DNA from: CAYMST01 sp964393115
GTDB taxonomy: Bacteria > Bacteroidota > Bacteroidia > Cytophagales > Cyclobacteriaceae
Assembly: GCA_964393115.1 (NCBI GenBank)
Contig: CAYMST010000203.1
Span: 1 to 8,665, forward strand
Length of the DNA: 8,665 bases
Direction: 5' to 3'
The translations under genes and the position numbers were made by a program. The notes under the pieces are model-generated. The model was given only the letters and a program-made list of their open reading frames with translations. It did no database searches and was not told where the DNA came from. Of the stretch, positions 1 through 5,947 are shown in pieces. Position 1 is the stretch's first letter. Every line of letters starts with the position of its first letter.

Positions 1-423
1 GGCTACTGCGTCCGCCTCGGCCTGGCGTCGCCTTTCCTGCCCCTGCGCCGCCACTGCCTTGCGGCGTGTTTCGAGTTCACGCTTACGGCGCTCGGCTGCC
101 TCGCGTTGCACACGCTGCTGATCTTTGTATTCGGTAGAAGACTCTTTTAGCTCGCGCTGCAGCTTGTTTTCGACTCTCGCCAGCAGCTCGGTCTCTCGCG
201 CGTGCCCCGCAAGAGCGACCTTGGCTTCACGCAGCTTGCGGTTGTACCTCTCCTGATCGGTTTCTACGTCGCGCAACACTCGCCGCTGGATCGATGCGGT
301 TCTCCTCGCCTCTTCTGCGGTGGCACGCAGAACCTTGACGCCCTCTTTGGCCTTCTTGTTCTGGTTGTCCTGCTTAGCCGCAGCTTCCTCGAACCCGCGT
401 GTCGTTACTTCTATTTCGGCCAT
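1..423 (-). CDS. Tape-measure-like tail protein, N-terminal part (runs off the left edge)
   Basis: The frame is open from the ATG at 423-421 to base 1, giving 141 residues with no stop. The start MAEIEVTTRGFEEAAAKQDN is followed by a long, highly charged helical stretch rich in Lys, Arg, Glu, Gln and Ala (for example KLREAKVALAGHARETELLA, RVENKLQRELKESSTEYKDQ, REAAERRKRELETRRKAVAA), a strong coiled-coil candidate. Tape measure proteins set tail length, scaffold tube polymerisation and usually begin with such coils. Location directly after a chaperone gene with a frameshift site is the standard place for this gene. The Shine-Dalgarno is weak (AGGGG about 12 bases upstream), so translational coupling to the chaperone extension, which stops three bases earlier, may matter. 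The C-terminal part, hydrophobic segments and any lysozyme domain lie outside the window. Confidence 0.75.
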   Translation of the reverse strand, partial: MAEIEVTTRGFEEAAAKQDNQNKKAKEGVKVLRATAEEARRTASIQRRVLRDVETDQERYNRKLREAKVALAGHARETELLARVENKLQRELKESSTEYKDQQRVQREAAERRKRELETRRKAVAAQGQERRRQAEADAVA

Positions 424-426
424 GAT

Positions 427-543
427 TCACACGTGCCCCTGAGATAGAGCCAGCAGCTCGCCGAGACTTGGAAGGTATTTGGCGTCCAGGCCTCGGGCCC
501 AACGCGAAGTCAGGAGTCCTCGGATTCGACAATGGGGGCTCTG
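427..543 (-). CDS. -1 frameshift extension of the tail assembly chaperone
   Basis: In the -1 frame after the heptamer, 38 codons run from 543 to 430 and then TGA (429-427). They read QSPHCRIRGLLTSRWARGLD and then AKYLPSLGELLALSQGHV. The frame has no ATG, GTG or TTG start suitable for independent translation and is closed upstream by TGA at 576-574, so it can only be reached by slipping. The fused product would be about 281 residues. The extension ends three bases before the tape measure ATG and fills a gap of about 86 bases that would otherwise be empty. The layout matches lambda gpGT and its counterparts in many siphophages. The segment after residue 12 looks like ordinary protein (ARGLDAKYLPSLGELLAL), unlike the Arg/Ser-rich +1 frame. 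Confidence 0.62.
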   Translation of the reverse strand, partial: QSPHCRIRGLLTSRWARGLDAKYLPSLGELLALSQGHV

Positions 544-1271
544 TTTTTTTTTGACGCGAAGGACTCGTACATTTCACAGTCCGCCGCAGCGTCCATGACT
601 TCGTACGGCCCCCGGTCGGTGGTAAACGCCTTCAAGAGAATCATTTCCTCCAGGCCGACGTAGTAATTAGCAGAAAGCACCTTTGATGCCTCCCGAGCCA
701 TATCACCCTGCTTGTAGTTGAAATACCACTTCTCCTTGCCTTCCGAGATAGCCTCTTCGTACTGAGAAACCCACTCGTCAAACCATGGGGTTACTGCGTC
801 AAGCAGCCAACGATGCTTCTCGATCACCTCCCCGGGGACTACCTCCCCACTCTCGTCAGTATCGAGGTAGCTCGGAAGCGGGGTGCTCCTGGCTCCCCCG
901 GCAAGAGTTGCCAGCACTCTAGGAACCTGCCAGCTTTGCCCATTAAGAGCGATTCGCTCTCCATCGATTAGCGCCCCACGCTCAAGGCCGATCGCCGTTG
1001 GTGGCGAATGGGTGTACATGCCAACCCACACGCCATCAGGACGCCGCTTCCACGTCTGGGTCTCTTTCTCGTACTGAGGCAGTAAATCTAAGTCGCTCAG
1101 CATGGAATCATTGCAAAGCAGGTAGCCACTCTCCCCCGAAGGACCTAGCGATACTGGTCCGTGGTAAGGAGCGCCCCCTTCAAACGCGTGACTCAGGCCT
1201 AGAGACTCCAGGTCGCCTCGGCTTGCGCACGGCTTCGACCGGTTCTCAATAAAGTACAGGAATGCACTCAT
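510..1271 (-). CDS. Putative tail assembly chaperone, zero-frame product
   Basis: A 253-residue protein whose ATG overlaps the preceding TGA (ATGA). The N-terminal part is strand-rich, with 'GVWVGMYTHSPPTAIGLERG' (80-99) and 'ALIDGERIALNGQSWQVPRV' (100-119). Residues 148-225 are helical and aromatic (HRWLLDAVTPWFDEWVSQYE, EKWYFNYKQGDMAREASKVL). It lies between the tail tube and tape-measure-like genes, where tail assembly chaperones such as lambda gpG are encoded, and it carries an A AAA AAC slippery heptamer at codons 241-243. Zero-frame reading adds ten residues after Asn243 and stops at 512-510. A -1 shift would give a longer form ending at 427. It is longer than lambda gpG (140 residues), and the extra N-terminal half is unexplained. 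The chaperone role is inferred from position and the frameshift layout, not from a family hit. Confidence 0.72.
   Translation of the reverse strand: MSAFLYFIENRSKPCASRGDLESLGLSHAFEGGAPYHGPVSLGPSGESGYLLCNDSMLSDLDLLPQYEKETQTWKRRPDGVWVGMYTHSPPTAIGLERGALIDGERIALNGQSWQVPRVLATLAGGARSTPLPSYLDTDESGEVVPGEVIEKHRWLLDAVTPWFDEWVSQYEEAISEGKEKWYFNYKQGDMAREASKVLSANYYVGLEEMILLKAFTTDRGPYEVMDAAADCEMYESFASKKNRAPIVESEDS
543..552 (-). other. Slippery site for -1 ribosomal frameshifting
   Basis: Nine A in a row on the minus strand (552-544) followed by C, read in the zero frame as TCA AAA AAA AAC. It contains the canonical X XXY YYZ heptamer A AAA AAC at 549-543, after which both tRNAs can re-pair in the -1 frame. 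It is the most conspicuous homopolymer run I saw in the window. Transcriptional slippage on A9 would be an alternative route to the same product. Confidence 0.7.
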
Positions 1272-1519
1272 GCGTCTTCGACTGCCGCCTCGCTTGAAGT
1301 GTCGTTTCTTTTCTGCTTAGCATCCGCAGCGTCTTTAGCGGCCTGCCATTGTTTCACCGCTTCGATGCAGCTTGGCTCCTTGCTTGCGATCTCGAGCAGG
1401 TCGGATATCTCCTGTTCGTTCAGCCGATTAGCGTACGACCAAGGAAGGCCGGCGCCTGCCAGGACCCGACACGCTTTCTCGACAGGTGTCAGCTGCTTCT
1501 TGGTTGTTTTCTTTGCCAT
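1268..1519 (-). CDS. Small phage protein between the tail tube and chaperone genes
   Basis: An 83-residue protein beginning nine bases after the major tail stop and ending in an ATGA overlap with the next gene. There is no convincing Shine-Dalgarno, so it may be translated by reinitiation after the tail gene. The N-terminus is Lys-rich (MAKKTTKKQLTPVEKACRVL), the middle is helical (NRLNEQEISDLLEIASKEP, CIEAVKQWQAAKDAADAK) and the C-terminus is acidic (SSEAAVEDA). The family is not recognised. Its position and small helical nature suggest a tail assembly factor working with the following gene. Coding evidence is the tight packing and the overlap. Confidence 0.7.
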   Translation of the reverse strand: MAKKTTKKQLTPVEKACRVLAGAGLPWSYANRLNEQEISDLLEIASKEPSCIEAVKQWQAAKDAADAKQKRNDTSSEAAVEDA

Positions 1520-1528
1520 GTTCGCACG

Positions 1529-2509
1529 CTAGGCGGGGGTGGTGGTTGTGAGGTCATACGGATTTGTGAGGTCCGGAACGAACGGGACGGACCCAGTCCT
1601 GCGGCCGTAGATATCGATCTGAGTGAGGCCCGTAGCCCTGCCCGATACATCAAAATGCTGCCCAACGAGCACCAAGCCGTTCAGGCGATAGAGGTGATGC
1701 ACCGATGTGGTAAAGTCGACGTACGCCCCATTGGATGCGGCCGCCTGCTCCGAAACGTTGGCAACTCTGCGAATTAATCGGAGTGCCGTATCGTCGTTCG
1801 TGTAGAGACCAGAGATTGGAATGCCAGCCCCAAGCAGCTCCGGTGTGCGTGCCACGATCTGAGTCTGCATGCCGAAGAACTGCGGGTCTATCTCCGTGGG
1901 GTAGATATTGTCAGCGTCGTTCGGCTTGCTGATCTGGGGATTGAAATTGACGCTGATGCTCTCAACCTGATGGATTACCGTGCCGAGAACGGTGGGCTTC
2001 CCGAGACCAAACAGGCTCTTTACCGGCGCAGGGCTGCTAGGAAGAGTTGCTGAGTTGCTAATAACCGGAGCCGGGTTTGTGTCGGTTGATCGGAAGTGAA
2101 CCGCCCCCGTCAGCGACGCCAGGCTGCGCCGAGTAGCCGTAAGTGTGTTGAGCTGAACGTAACCGTTCGCGTACGTAATGCTCTGATGGGTCGAGGCTGC
2201 CCTTGCGTCAGTCCCACTCGGATCGTGCTTCTGAAGAAACCCCACCACGCCCGGTTTTCCGGTGTCCGGCGAGATAACCAGGCCGGTGTACCCCACCTCT
2301 GACAGCACGCCGTCTATTGACCCGGTAGTGAAGTCGATAACCGGGCTTTGGCCGACTAGATTCTGCTCCTCCGCATAAGGGTCGCCCGTCTCCGGGGACT
2401 CAACCTCGTTGTTGAGGTTGTGACCCATCGACGTGATGTTGCCGATGTTCACCGCCGCTGACAGTGACGCAGGAAATATCTGAAGAACATCGCTACTAAA
2501 GTTACCCAT
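1529..2509 (-). CDS. Putative major tail (tube) protein
   Basis: A 326-residue protein with a well-placed TAGGAG before its ATG. The composition is rich in Thr, Ser, Gly, Val and Asn with low charge, typical of beta-rich virion structural proteins. No signal peptide or membrane segment is visible. Segments such as 'VIDFTTGSIDGVLSEVGYTGLVIS' (57-80), a middle strand-rich stretch 'GTVIHQVESISVNFNPQISK' (176-195) and 'TGLTQIDIYGRRTGSVPF' near the C-terminus can be seen. I do not recognise a named family with certainty. The call rests on gene order: it follows the neck genes and precedes the chaperone-like genes and the tape-measure-like gene, where siphoviruses encode the tail tube subunit. It is longer than lambda gpV (246 residues), so an extra domain is possible. 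A minor structural protein is the alternative. Confidence 0.62.
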   Translation of the reverse strand: MGNFSSDVLQIFPASLSAAVNIGNITSMGHNLNNEVESPETGDPYAEEQNLVGQSPVIDFTTGSIDGVLSEVGYTGLVISPDTGKPGVVGFLQKHDPSGTDARAASTHQSITYANGYVQLNTLTATRRSLASLTGAVHFRSTDTNPAPVISNSATLPSSPAPVKSLFGLGKPTVLGTVIHQVESISVNFNPQISKPNDADNIYPTEIDPQFFGMQTQIVARTPELLGAGIPISGLYTNDDTALRLIRRVANVSEQAAASNGAYVDFTTSVHHLYRLNGLVLVGQHFDVSGRATGLTQIDIYGRRTGSVPFVPDLTNPYDLTTTTPA

Positions 2510-2515
2510 TTTCGG

Positions 2516-2521
2516 CTCCTA
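2516..2521 (-). promoter_or_regulatory. Ribosome binding site of the major tail gene, overlapping the upstream stop
   Basis: TAGGAG on the minus strand. Its first three bases are the stop codon of the gp10-like gene, and it lies six bases before the ATG at 2509. Confidence 0.7.
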
Positions 2522-3013
2522 GGCGGTGCGCCGTGAATACCTGCGGTCGAAGTCGACCGTCAGGAAGTTGTCCAAATCTTGTAATTCTTCGGCCGCGAAC
2601 GCCCTCAGTTCCTTCAGTGGCTTCACGGCGCTTTTTGGATTGCTCAGGTTTGCTTTGCGCGGCAATCTGAGCTTTGCCACAAGCTCTCCGCCCGATCTTG
2701 CGATAGCCCTAACCAGCCTCACACCGGCCAAAGTCAGGCGCCTCAGCTCACCGGCAAAAGTGAGCGGCTTAACATGGCCGAACAGCTTCAGCTTGCGATT
2801 GCTGTAGGTCCCGGGGGCAAGCGGATTGCGGTCACCTCGCCGCCGCGCATACCCGTAACGCGCATAGGCCCTCTTCTCAAAGTGGTGGTGCAGGTTCCTG
2901 CGTCTGTGCCGCAACCCCGTAGCGCCGATCGACTGTTTTCCGATATCGCGGAAGTCTCGTTTCGTTAAGCCCTCCACTCCGTCGAGGGCCAGCGAAGTGA
3001 CTAACTGCGTCAT
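2519..3013 (-). CDS. HK97 gp10-like neck / tail completion protein
   Basis: A 164-residue basic protein (many Arg and Lys, with an RHRRRNLHHHFEKRAYARYG stretch at about 35-54). The ATG at 3013 overlaps the previous TGA as ATGA. Open frame upstream of it lies inside the previous gene in another frame and is a shadow. The series 'HHHFEKRAYARYGYARR...NPLAPGTYSNRKLKLFGHVKPLTFAGELRR' resembles a family of phage morphogenesis proteins with a '.F...A...Ygy..R...Y..rK.k.fg...PL...Gel' pattern, grouped near HK97 gp10 and lambda gpZ. Those join the completed tail to the head or act in tail-tube completion. The end is 'FLTVDFDRRYSRRTA'. Its stop codon TAG is part of the Shine-Dalgarno TAGGAG of the next gene. 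Coding status is strong and function is moderate. Confidence 0.7.
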   Translation of the reverse strand: MTQLVTSLALDGVEGLTKRDFRDIGKQSIGATGLRHRRRNLHHHFEKRAYARYGYARRRGDRNPLAPGTYSNRKLKLFGHVKPLTFAGELRRLTLAGVRLVRAIARSGGELVAKLRLPRKANLSNPKSAVKPLKELRAFAAEELQDLDNFLTVDFDRRYSRRTA

Positions 3014-3561
3014 GCGCGTGTCCCCCATTCGATTGCCAGTACCGCCACGATCATCCGGCCTTCGCTCTGCCAGTCCCCCTCTTCGTTCTCGCCATACGCG
3101 GCGATCGACAGTCGGGACAGGTGCGGGCCGCCAAGCTCGTATCTGCGGTCCACCATCTCTTGCATCACCTTCCCAAGAGAGTTCTTGTTCACTCGGTAGA
3201 TGCGACCCCGAGAGTGATCCTGAGTGGCATCGGTGTGCGACTCCGAAGGTGGTATCACGGTTTCGAAGTAGATCAGCGTGTTTCCCGTCGGATACCACAG
3301 ATCGTCGGGGCCGAGACTGATCTCATAAGGGCGATTCGGCGAAGTGCTTACGCATGCGATCGTCCCCCGCTCGAGACGCCCGTCTGCCTCGCACCCTTCT
3401 ACCGGGATCACCTCGTCTGTCTCATCCAGGAAAACGTGTTCAGCGGCTTCTTCTGCCGTCTCAGCGCCACATAGCTCCCTAAAGGCCTCCAGTTGGGGAA
3501 GGGTCTTCGCGAACCAGTCCTCCGTAATAGTCAGCGGGTTGTTTCCCTCGGGGATACTCAC
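3010..3561 (-). CDS. Putative tail terminator / tail completion protein
   Basis: A 183-residue protein with a GTG start supported by a strong AGAGGAG seven bases upstream. Its stop overlaps the ATG of the next gene (ATGA). The N-terminal third is helical and acidic (EAFRELCGAETAEEAAEHVF, 26-45). The central part holds strands 'GTIACVSTSP', 'YEISLGPDDLWYPTGNTLIYFE', and the C-terminal part has a helix (NKNSLGKVMQEMVDRRYELG) followed by 'HLSRLSIAAYGENEEGDWQ' and 'MIVAVLAIEWG'. The layout of an early '.l.i.fe' strand, a late helix of the 'vg.im.em' type, 'yl.i..i' and a final 'l.i.WG' resembles phage tail terminator proteins that cap the tail tube at the neck (pattern recognition, not a database hit). 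Order between a connector and a gp10-like gene fits. It could be another neck component. Confidence 0.6.
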   Translation of the reverse strand: MSIPEGNNPLTITEDWFAKTLPQLEAFRELCGAETAEEAAEHVFLDETDEVIPVEGCEADGRLERGTIACVSTSPNRPYEISLGPDDLWYPTGNTLIYFETVIPPSESHTDATQDHSRGRIYRVNKNSLGKVMQEMVDRRYELGGPHLSRLSIAAYGENEEGDWQSEGRMIVAVLAIEWGTRA

Positions 3562-3564
3562 TTG

Positions 3565-3963
3565 CTAGCTCCTCTGGTGGCGTGCTGAGCGACCAGTGCG
3601 GCGCCGCAACCGTACCTGCACGAAGCTGCTGTCCTTTCTCATTACAGCGCTCACGGTCCACTTCGGTCCCTCGGCTTCCTCCGAGAGTTCTACAAGCCAC
3701 CCATAGGCCACCTCCTCAAGGCCGTCGACCATCGCCAGCTGAAGGGTCTTCTGCTCTTGGTCTCTTCTCAGCTCTTGTTCACCTATGGCGGAGATCTCCT
3801 CCTCGGATTCGCCAGGCTCTTTGATGTAGGTTGTCTCCGCCGGGTGCTGGTCATTGACCGACGAATAGACCACTGCCCTGCGCAGCCGCCCCTCTTCGTC
3901 GCGCTCGGCAAAGACATCCTCAATCAACGCGGCAGCGGCCGCATCAAGTGGTTCAAAGACCAT
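3565..3963 (-). CDS. Putative head-tail connector/neck protein (unrecognised family)
   Basis: A 132-residue protein from the ATG at 3963 (MVFEPLDAAAAALIEDVF). An in-frame GTG at 3972 would add three residues, and neither start has a clear Shine-Dalgarno, so the start is uncertain. The first third is predicted helical, the middle (about 35-78) is very rich in Glu and Gln, and the last third (WTVSAVMRKDSSFVQVRLRRR) looks like a pair of beta strands with a basic C-terminal tail. The gene starts 25 bases after the previous stop, and its final codons overlap the Shine-Dalgarno of the next gene. Position between the capsid and the tail-terminator-like gene suggests a connector or stopper such as lambda gpFII, but no family signature is visible. 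The coding call is firm and the function is inferred from order only. Confidence 0.6.
   Translation of the reverse strand: MVFEPLDAAAAALIEDVFAERDEEGRLRRAVVYSSVNDQHPAETTYIKEPGESEEEISAIGEQELRRDQEQKTLQLAMVDGLEEVAYGWLVELSEEAEGPKWTVSAVMRKDSSFVQVRLRRRTGRSARHQRS
3569..3575 (-). promoter_or_regulatory. Ribosome binding site that decides a GTG start
   Basis: AGAGGAG on the minus strand, seven bases before the GTG at 3561. The stop codon of the upstream gene (3567-3565) lies within the spacer, so translation of the two genes is probably coupled. Confidence 0.75.
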
Positions 3964-3988
3964 GGTGGGCACCCGTTCGGCGAGAGAA

Positions 3989-4372
3989 TCAGTCCTCTTC
4001 TTCCTGGTCGTCGTCAGTATCCGCGTCTAATTCTTCGTCTTCTTCCTGGTCGATCAGCTCCTCGTATTCGCCGATCTGACTCTCGAGTTCTTTGATGTAG
4101 GCGTCTTTCTCCGCGAGCGCCTTCTCCAACTCCCCCGAAGTAACGGGAACTGGGGGTGCTGGCTTCGCGGGGGCGTCTACGTTCTGCAATACGCCTGCGT
4201 CGATCTCGCGCTGCAGTTGATCCGCAATCTCTTCGGTAACCGTATGGATGTCGCCGTCGTTCCAGATAAGAACATCCTTCTCTGGATTCTTGCCCGACGC
4301 GACAACGACGCTCCTGCGGAACGCCTGAGTCCTTCCCATCGCTAGCGCGATACGGACATTCTTGCCTTGCAT
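3989..4372 (-). CDS. Small acidic coiled-coil phage protein (lambda FI position)
   Basis: A 127-residue protein from the ATG at 4372; an ATG two codons earlier (4378) has its AGGAG directly adjacent, so the later start is preferred. The N-terminal half (1-62) looks globular, with 'VLIWNDGDIHTVTEEIADQL' (34-53) followed by 'QREIDAGVLQ'. This resembles the short 'G..h.v....A..L...G.' domain in several phage head proteins, including the C-terminal part of lambda gpFI. A Pro/Ala linker (67-78) follows, then a coiled coil (about 80-105), and the last 24 residues are almost wholly Glu/Asp. It sits directly after the capsid gene, where lambda carries FI, a packaging and head-completion accessory. 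FI-like function is inferred from position and the weak motif. It could equally be an unrelated neck or scaffold-associated protein. Confidence 0.65.
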   Translation of the reverse strand: MQGKNVRIALAMGRTQAFRRSVVVASGKNPEKDVLIWNDGDIHTVTEEIADQLQREIDAGVLQNVDAPAKPAPPVPVTSGELEKALAEKDAYIKELESQIGEYEELIDQEEDEELDADTDDDQEEED

Positions 4373-4378
4373 ATTCAT

Positions 4379-4383
4379 CTCCT
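4379..4383 (-). promoter_or_regulatory. Shine-Dalgarno that selects the second of two in-frame ATGs
   Basis: AGGAG abuts the first ATG (4378) with no spacer but lies six bases before the second ATG (4372). Normal spacing favours 4372. Confidence 0.65.
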
Positions 4384-4475
4384 GTGATTTGCTGGGTGAA
4401 GGCGGTGAGGGGAAATAGCCCCCCCCACCGCCTCATTGCCTCCGGGCGCTAGCGTGCCCCGTCGAGCACCCCGGA
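4379..4475 (-). other. Intergenic region after the capsid gene with two stem-loops
   Basis: This 97-base stretch is the longest non-coding gap in the window. Directly after the capsid stop, TCCGGG/CCCGGA arms (4441-4446 with 4470-4475) enclose GTGC/GCAC arms (4454-4457 with 4466-4469). A second hairpin has 8-base perfect arms AGGCGGTG/CACCGCCT (4400-4407 with 4426-4433), extended by four more G-C pairs (4409-4412 with 4422-4425) around a one-base bulge. Neither is followed by a T-run on the minus strand, so a classical intrinsic terminator is unlikely. Partial attenuation or 3'-end stabilisation of the capsid mRNA is possible (inference). Confidence 0.6.
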
Positions 4476-5408
4476 TCAGCTAAACGTCGTACGGACCGCG
4501 TTCCACCACCCGCCGTAGCCGATGTTGTAGCGAGCCTCCGTCATGAACTTCACGTCATTGAACTCAATGTCGTCGAGCCCCTTCGTGCGACGCTCAAGCG
4601 GCTTGCGCGCCTGGAAGATGAAGGGCTTGATCGGAGTGTCGGTCCGATAGAGATCAAAGAAGTTGCCGGTCAAGTGCGCCGAGGAGGCCACCTCCGCTGT
4701 AACCACAGGGACATTCGTCTCCCCGTTGTTAATCATGATGCCCGCAGTGGTGGCCTTGGTCGCCACTTCTTGCAGGTGAAGCGGCACCATAATCATCAGC
4801 TCCATGTCACCGTCTGTCGTGAACACAGCGTCGTCATGGATCAGCTCGCCATTGTCATCCTTGTAAGCAAGCATGGCCTGAATGGCAGCGGAGAGTGCAG
4901 CCTTAAACTCGTCGATCGTCGGCGCCGCCGGGGCCGCAGCACTAGCGGTCAAGTCGTTCGACTGAGACCCCGAGTCACCCCACGAGTGATCCGTGTCAAA
5001 GAAGAACTGACCATCAAGGCAAGTCTGCGAGGTGCCGTTGACCATCAAGTTAGAGATAAGAAGCTTGTCCGGGTGACGGGCCGCACGCCGGGCGAGATTC
5101 TCGTACATGGTGTCATAGATACCCATGCGATCATCTTCGATATGGGTCTTCCTAACCCTGATCGAGCTTTCCCAGTGCTTGTTGACGATCGTGTAGCTAG
5201 CAGCCGACAGGTCGTTGAACTGACGGTCACCCAGCCACTCATGAACACCAGGAACACTGCCCAGCAGGCCATGCTCTTCGTCGGCTCCTGTAGACGTGAT
5301 AATCGAGCAGAGTCGCGGGTAGAACGGCGTAGTCGCCTTCACCCGCTGATCGAACTTGTTGGTGAGGCTGCGCAGTTTCGCAACCGCAGCAGCAGAGTTA
5401 ATCGCCAT
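4476..5408 (-). CDS. Major capsid protein, Mu gpT-like
   Basis: A 310-residue protein, close to the usual size of Mu-like major head subunit gpT, which forms the icosahedral shell with an HK97-like fold. Motifs in order: GVHEWLGDRQFNDL (54-67), an IEDDRMGIY block (90-98), a LDGQFFFDTDHSWGDSG block (131-147), TPIKPFIFQARKPLE (248-262), and a C-terminal EARYNIGYGGWWNAV (281-295). These parallel the gpT pattern of 'EW.GdR', 'IeDD..G.Y', 'dG..FFdtdHp', 'kPlIfQ.R' and 'aRgn.GyG.W'. AAGGGG (5421-5416) lies seven bases upstream of the ATG; the stop is TGA. Its neighbours are the decoration gene upstream and the neck genes downstream. It likely is the most abundant product of the window. No separate delta domain or long N-terminal propeptide is evident, consistent with scaffold being carried by the upstream fusion. 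Confidence 0.92.
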   Translation of the reverse strand: MAINSAAAVAKLRSLTNKFDQRVKATTPFYPRLCSIITSTGADEEHGLLGSVPGVHEWLGDRQFNDLSAASYTIVNKHWESSIRVRKTHIEDDRMGIYDTMYENLARRAARHPDKLLISNLMVNGTSQTCLDGQFFFDTDHSWGDSGSQSNDLTASAAAPAAPTIDEFKAALSAAIQAMLAYKDDNGELIHDDAVFTTDGDMELMIMVPLHLQEVATKATTAGIMINNGETNVPVVTAEVASSAHLTGNFFDLYRTDTPIKPFIFQARKPLERRTKGLDDIEFNDVKFMTEARYNIGYGGWWNAVRTTFS

Positions 5409-5415
5409 CGTGTTT

Positions 5416-5421
5416 CCCCTT
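5416..5421 (-). promoter_or_regulatory. Ribosome binding site of the major capsid gene
   Basis: AAGGGG on the minus strand, seven bases before the ATG at 5408. It supports that start. Confidence 0.6.
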
Positions 5422-5464
5422 AAGGATTTGTGCGTGTGGGTGTTCTAGGGCTCTATGCCAGGAC

Positions 5465-5887
5465 TCAGGCTTGGCCGAGGCCGCGGATTTGAACGAGAGC
5501 AACGGTAGCGCTGACGACCTTGGTCAGCACGCCGATCTTTGGGTTAGCAGTGGCGGTAAGGGTTGCGGTGTAGTTGTCGGACGCATGGACATCCGCACCA
5601 ACATTTGCGGCCACAAGGCCACCACTCGGAAACGAGAGTTCGAACTCTCCATCGGTGTAGAACTCGGCGTTCTTATCGCCGTCGACCCCCGCCGAGTTGT
5701 CTGCTGTGTCGCAGACCACCCCTAGGAACGTCGTGTTCGCGTCAACCTTCACGTCGGACGCGTCACCGCCCGCGTCCTCAAATGCAAGTGTGCCACCGTA
5801 GAGCGTCCTGGTGGCTGCTACCCCGAGGGCCTTTAGGTTGTGGTCACCGCCGCGTCGCTTGATCTTTTGAGCAGTCGTAACCGCCAT
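5465..5887 (-). CDS. Capsid decoration/cement-type protein
   Basis: A 140-residue protein between the protease-scaffold and the major capsid gene, the usual place of a lambda gpD-like decoration protein. The body is Ala/Gly/Val/Thr-rich and beta-strand-like: a 'TLYGGTLAFEDAGG' segment (28-41), then FLGVVCDTADNSAGVDGDKN (54-73), 'GEFELSF' and 'GADVHASDNYTATLT'. This pattern of 'G.l......G....v......fvGv...t.dN..G..Gd..v.v...G.f' resembles phage cement or DUF2190-like head proteins (family assignment from memory of the pattern). AAGGA at 5899-5895 sits seven bases before the ATG. The N-terminus is basic (KIKRRGGDHN). It probably binds the outside of the expanded capsid lattice. Confidence 0.6.
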   Translation of the reverse strand: MAVTTAQKIKRRGGDHNLKALGVAATRTLYGGTLAFEDAGGDASDVKVDANTTFLGVVCDTADNSAGVDGDKNAEFYTDGEFELSFPSGGLVAANVGADVHASDNYTATLTATANPKIGVLTKVVSATVALVQIRGLGQA

Positions 5888-5894
5888 GGTCCTA

Positions 5895-5899
5895 TCCTT
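5895..5899 (-). promoter_or_regulatory. Ribosome binding site of the decoration gene
   Basis: AAGGA on the minus strand with a seven-base spacer (TAGGACC) before the ATG at 5887. It fixes the start. Confidence 0.6.
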
Positions 5900-5947
5900 G
5901 TTCTGATGGGTTGATTGTGTTGGTTAGCGAGCGTTTCCCACTCGGAC

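Noticed and set aside
374..577. Open frame across the A9 run in the +1 frame, overlapping the tape measure start
   Set aside because: It would need a +1 shift, runs 50 bases into the tape measure gene and reads as Arg/Ser/Pro-rich shadow. The -1 frame fits the heptamer and ends neatly before the tape measure.
3014..3298. Upstream extension of the gp10-like frame
   Set aside because: It lies within the preceding 183-residue gene. The ATG at 3013 overlapping that gene's stop is the natural start.
4400..4433. Intrinsic transcription terminator after the capsid gene
   Set aside because: The hairpin is strong but there is no T-tract on either strand next to it, so a simple rho-independent terminator is not supported.
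4674..5423. A 249-codon open frame on the plus strand
   Set aside because: It lies exactly antisense to the Mu gpT-like capsid gene, has no recognisable motifs, and arises from the codon bias of the real gene in GC-rich DNA.
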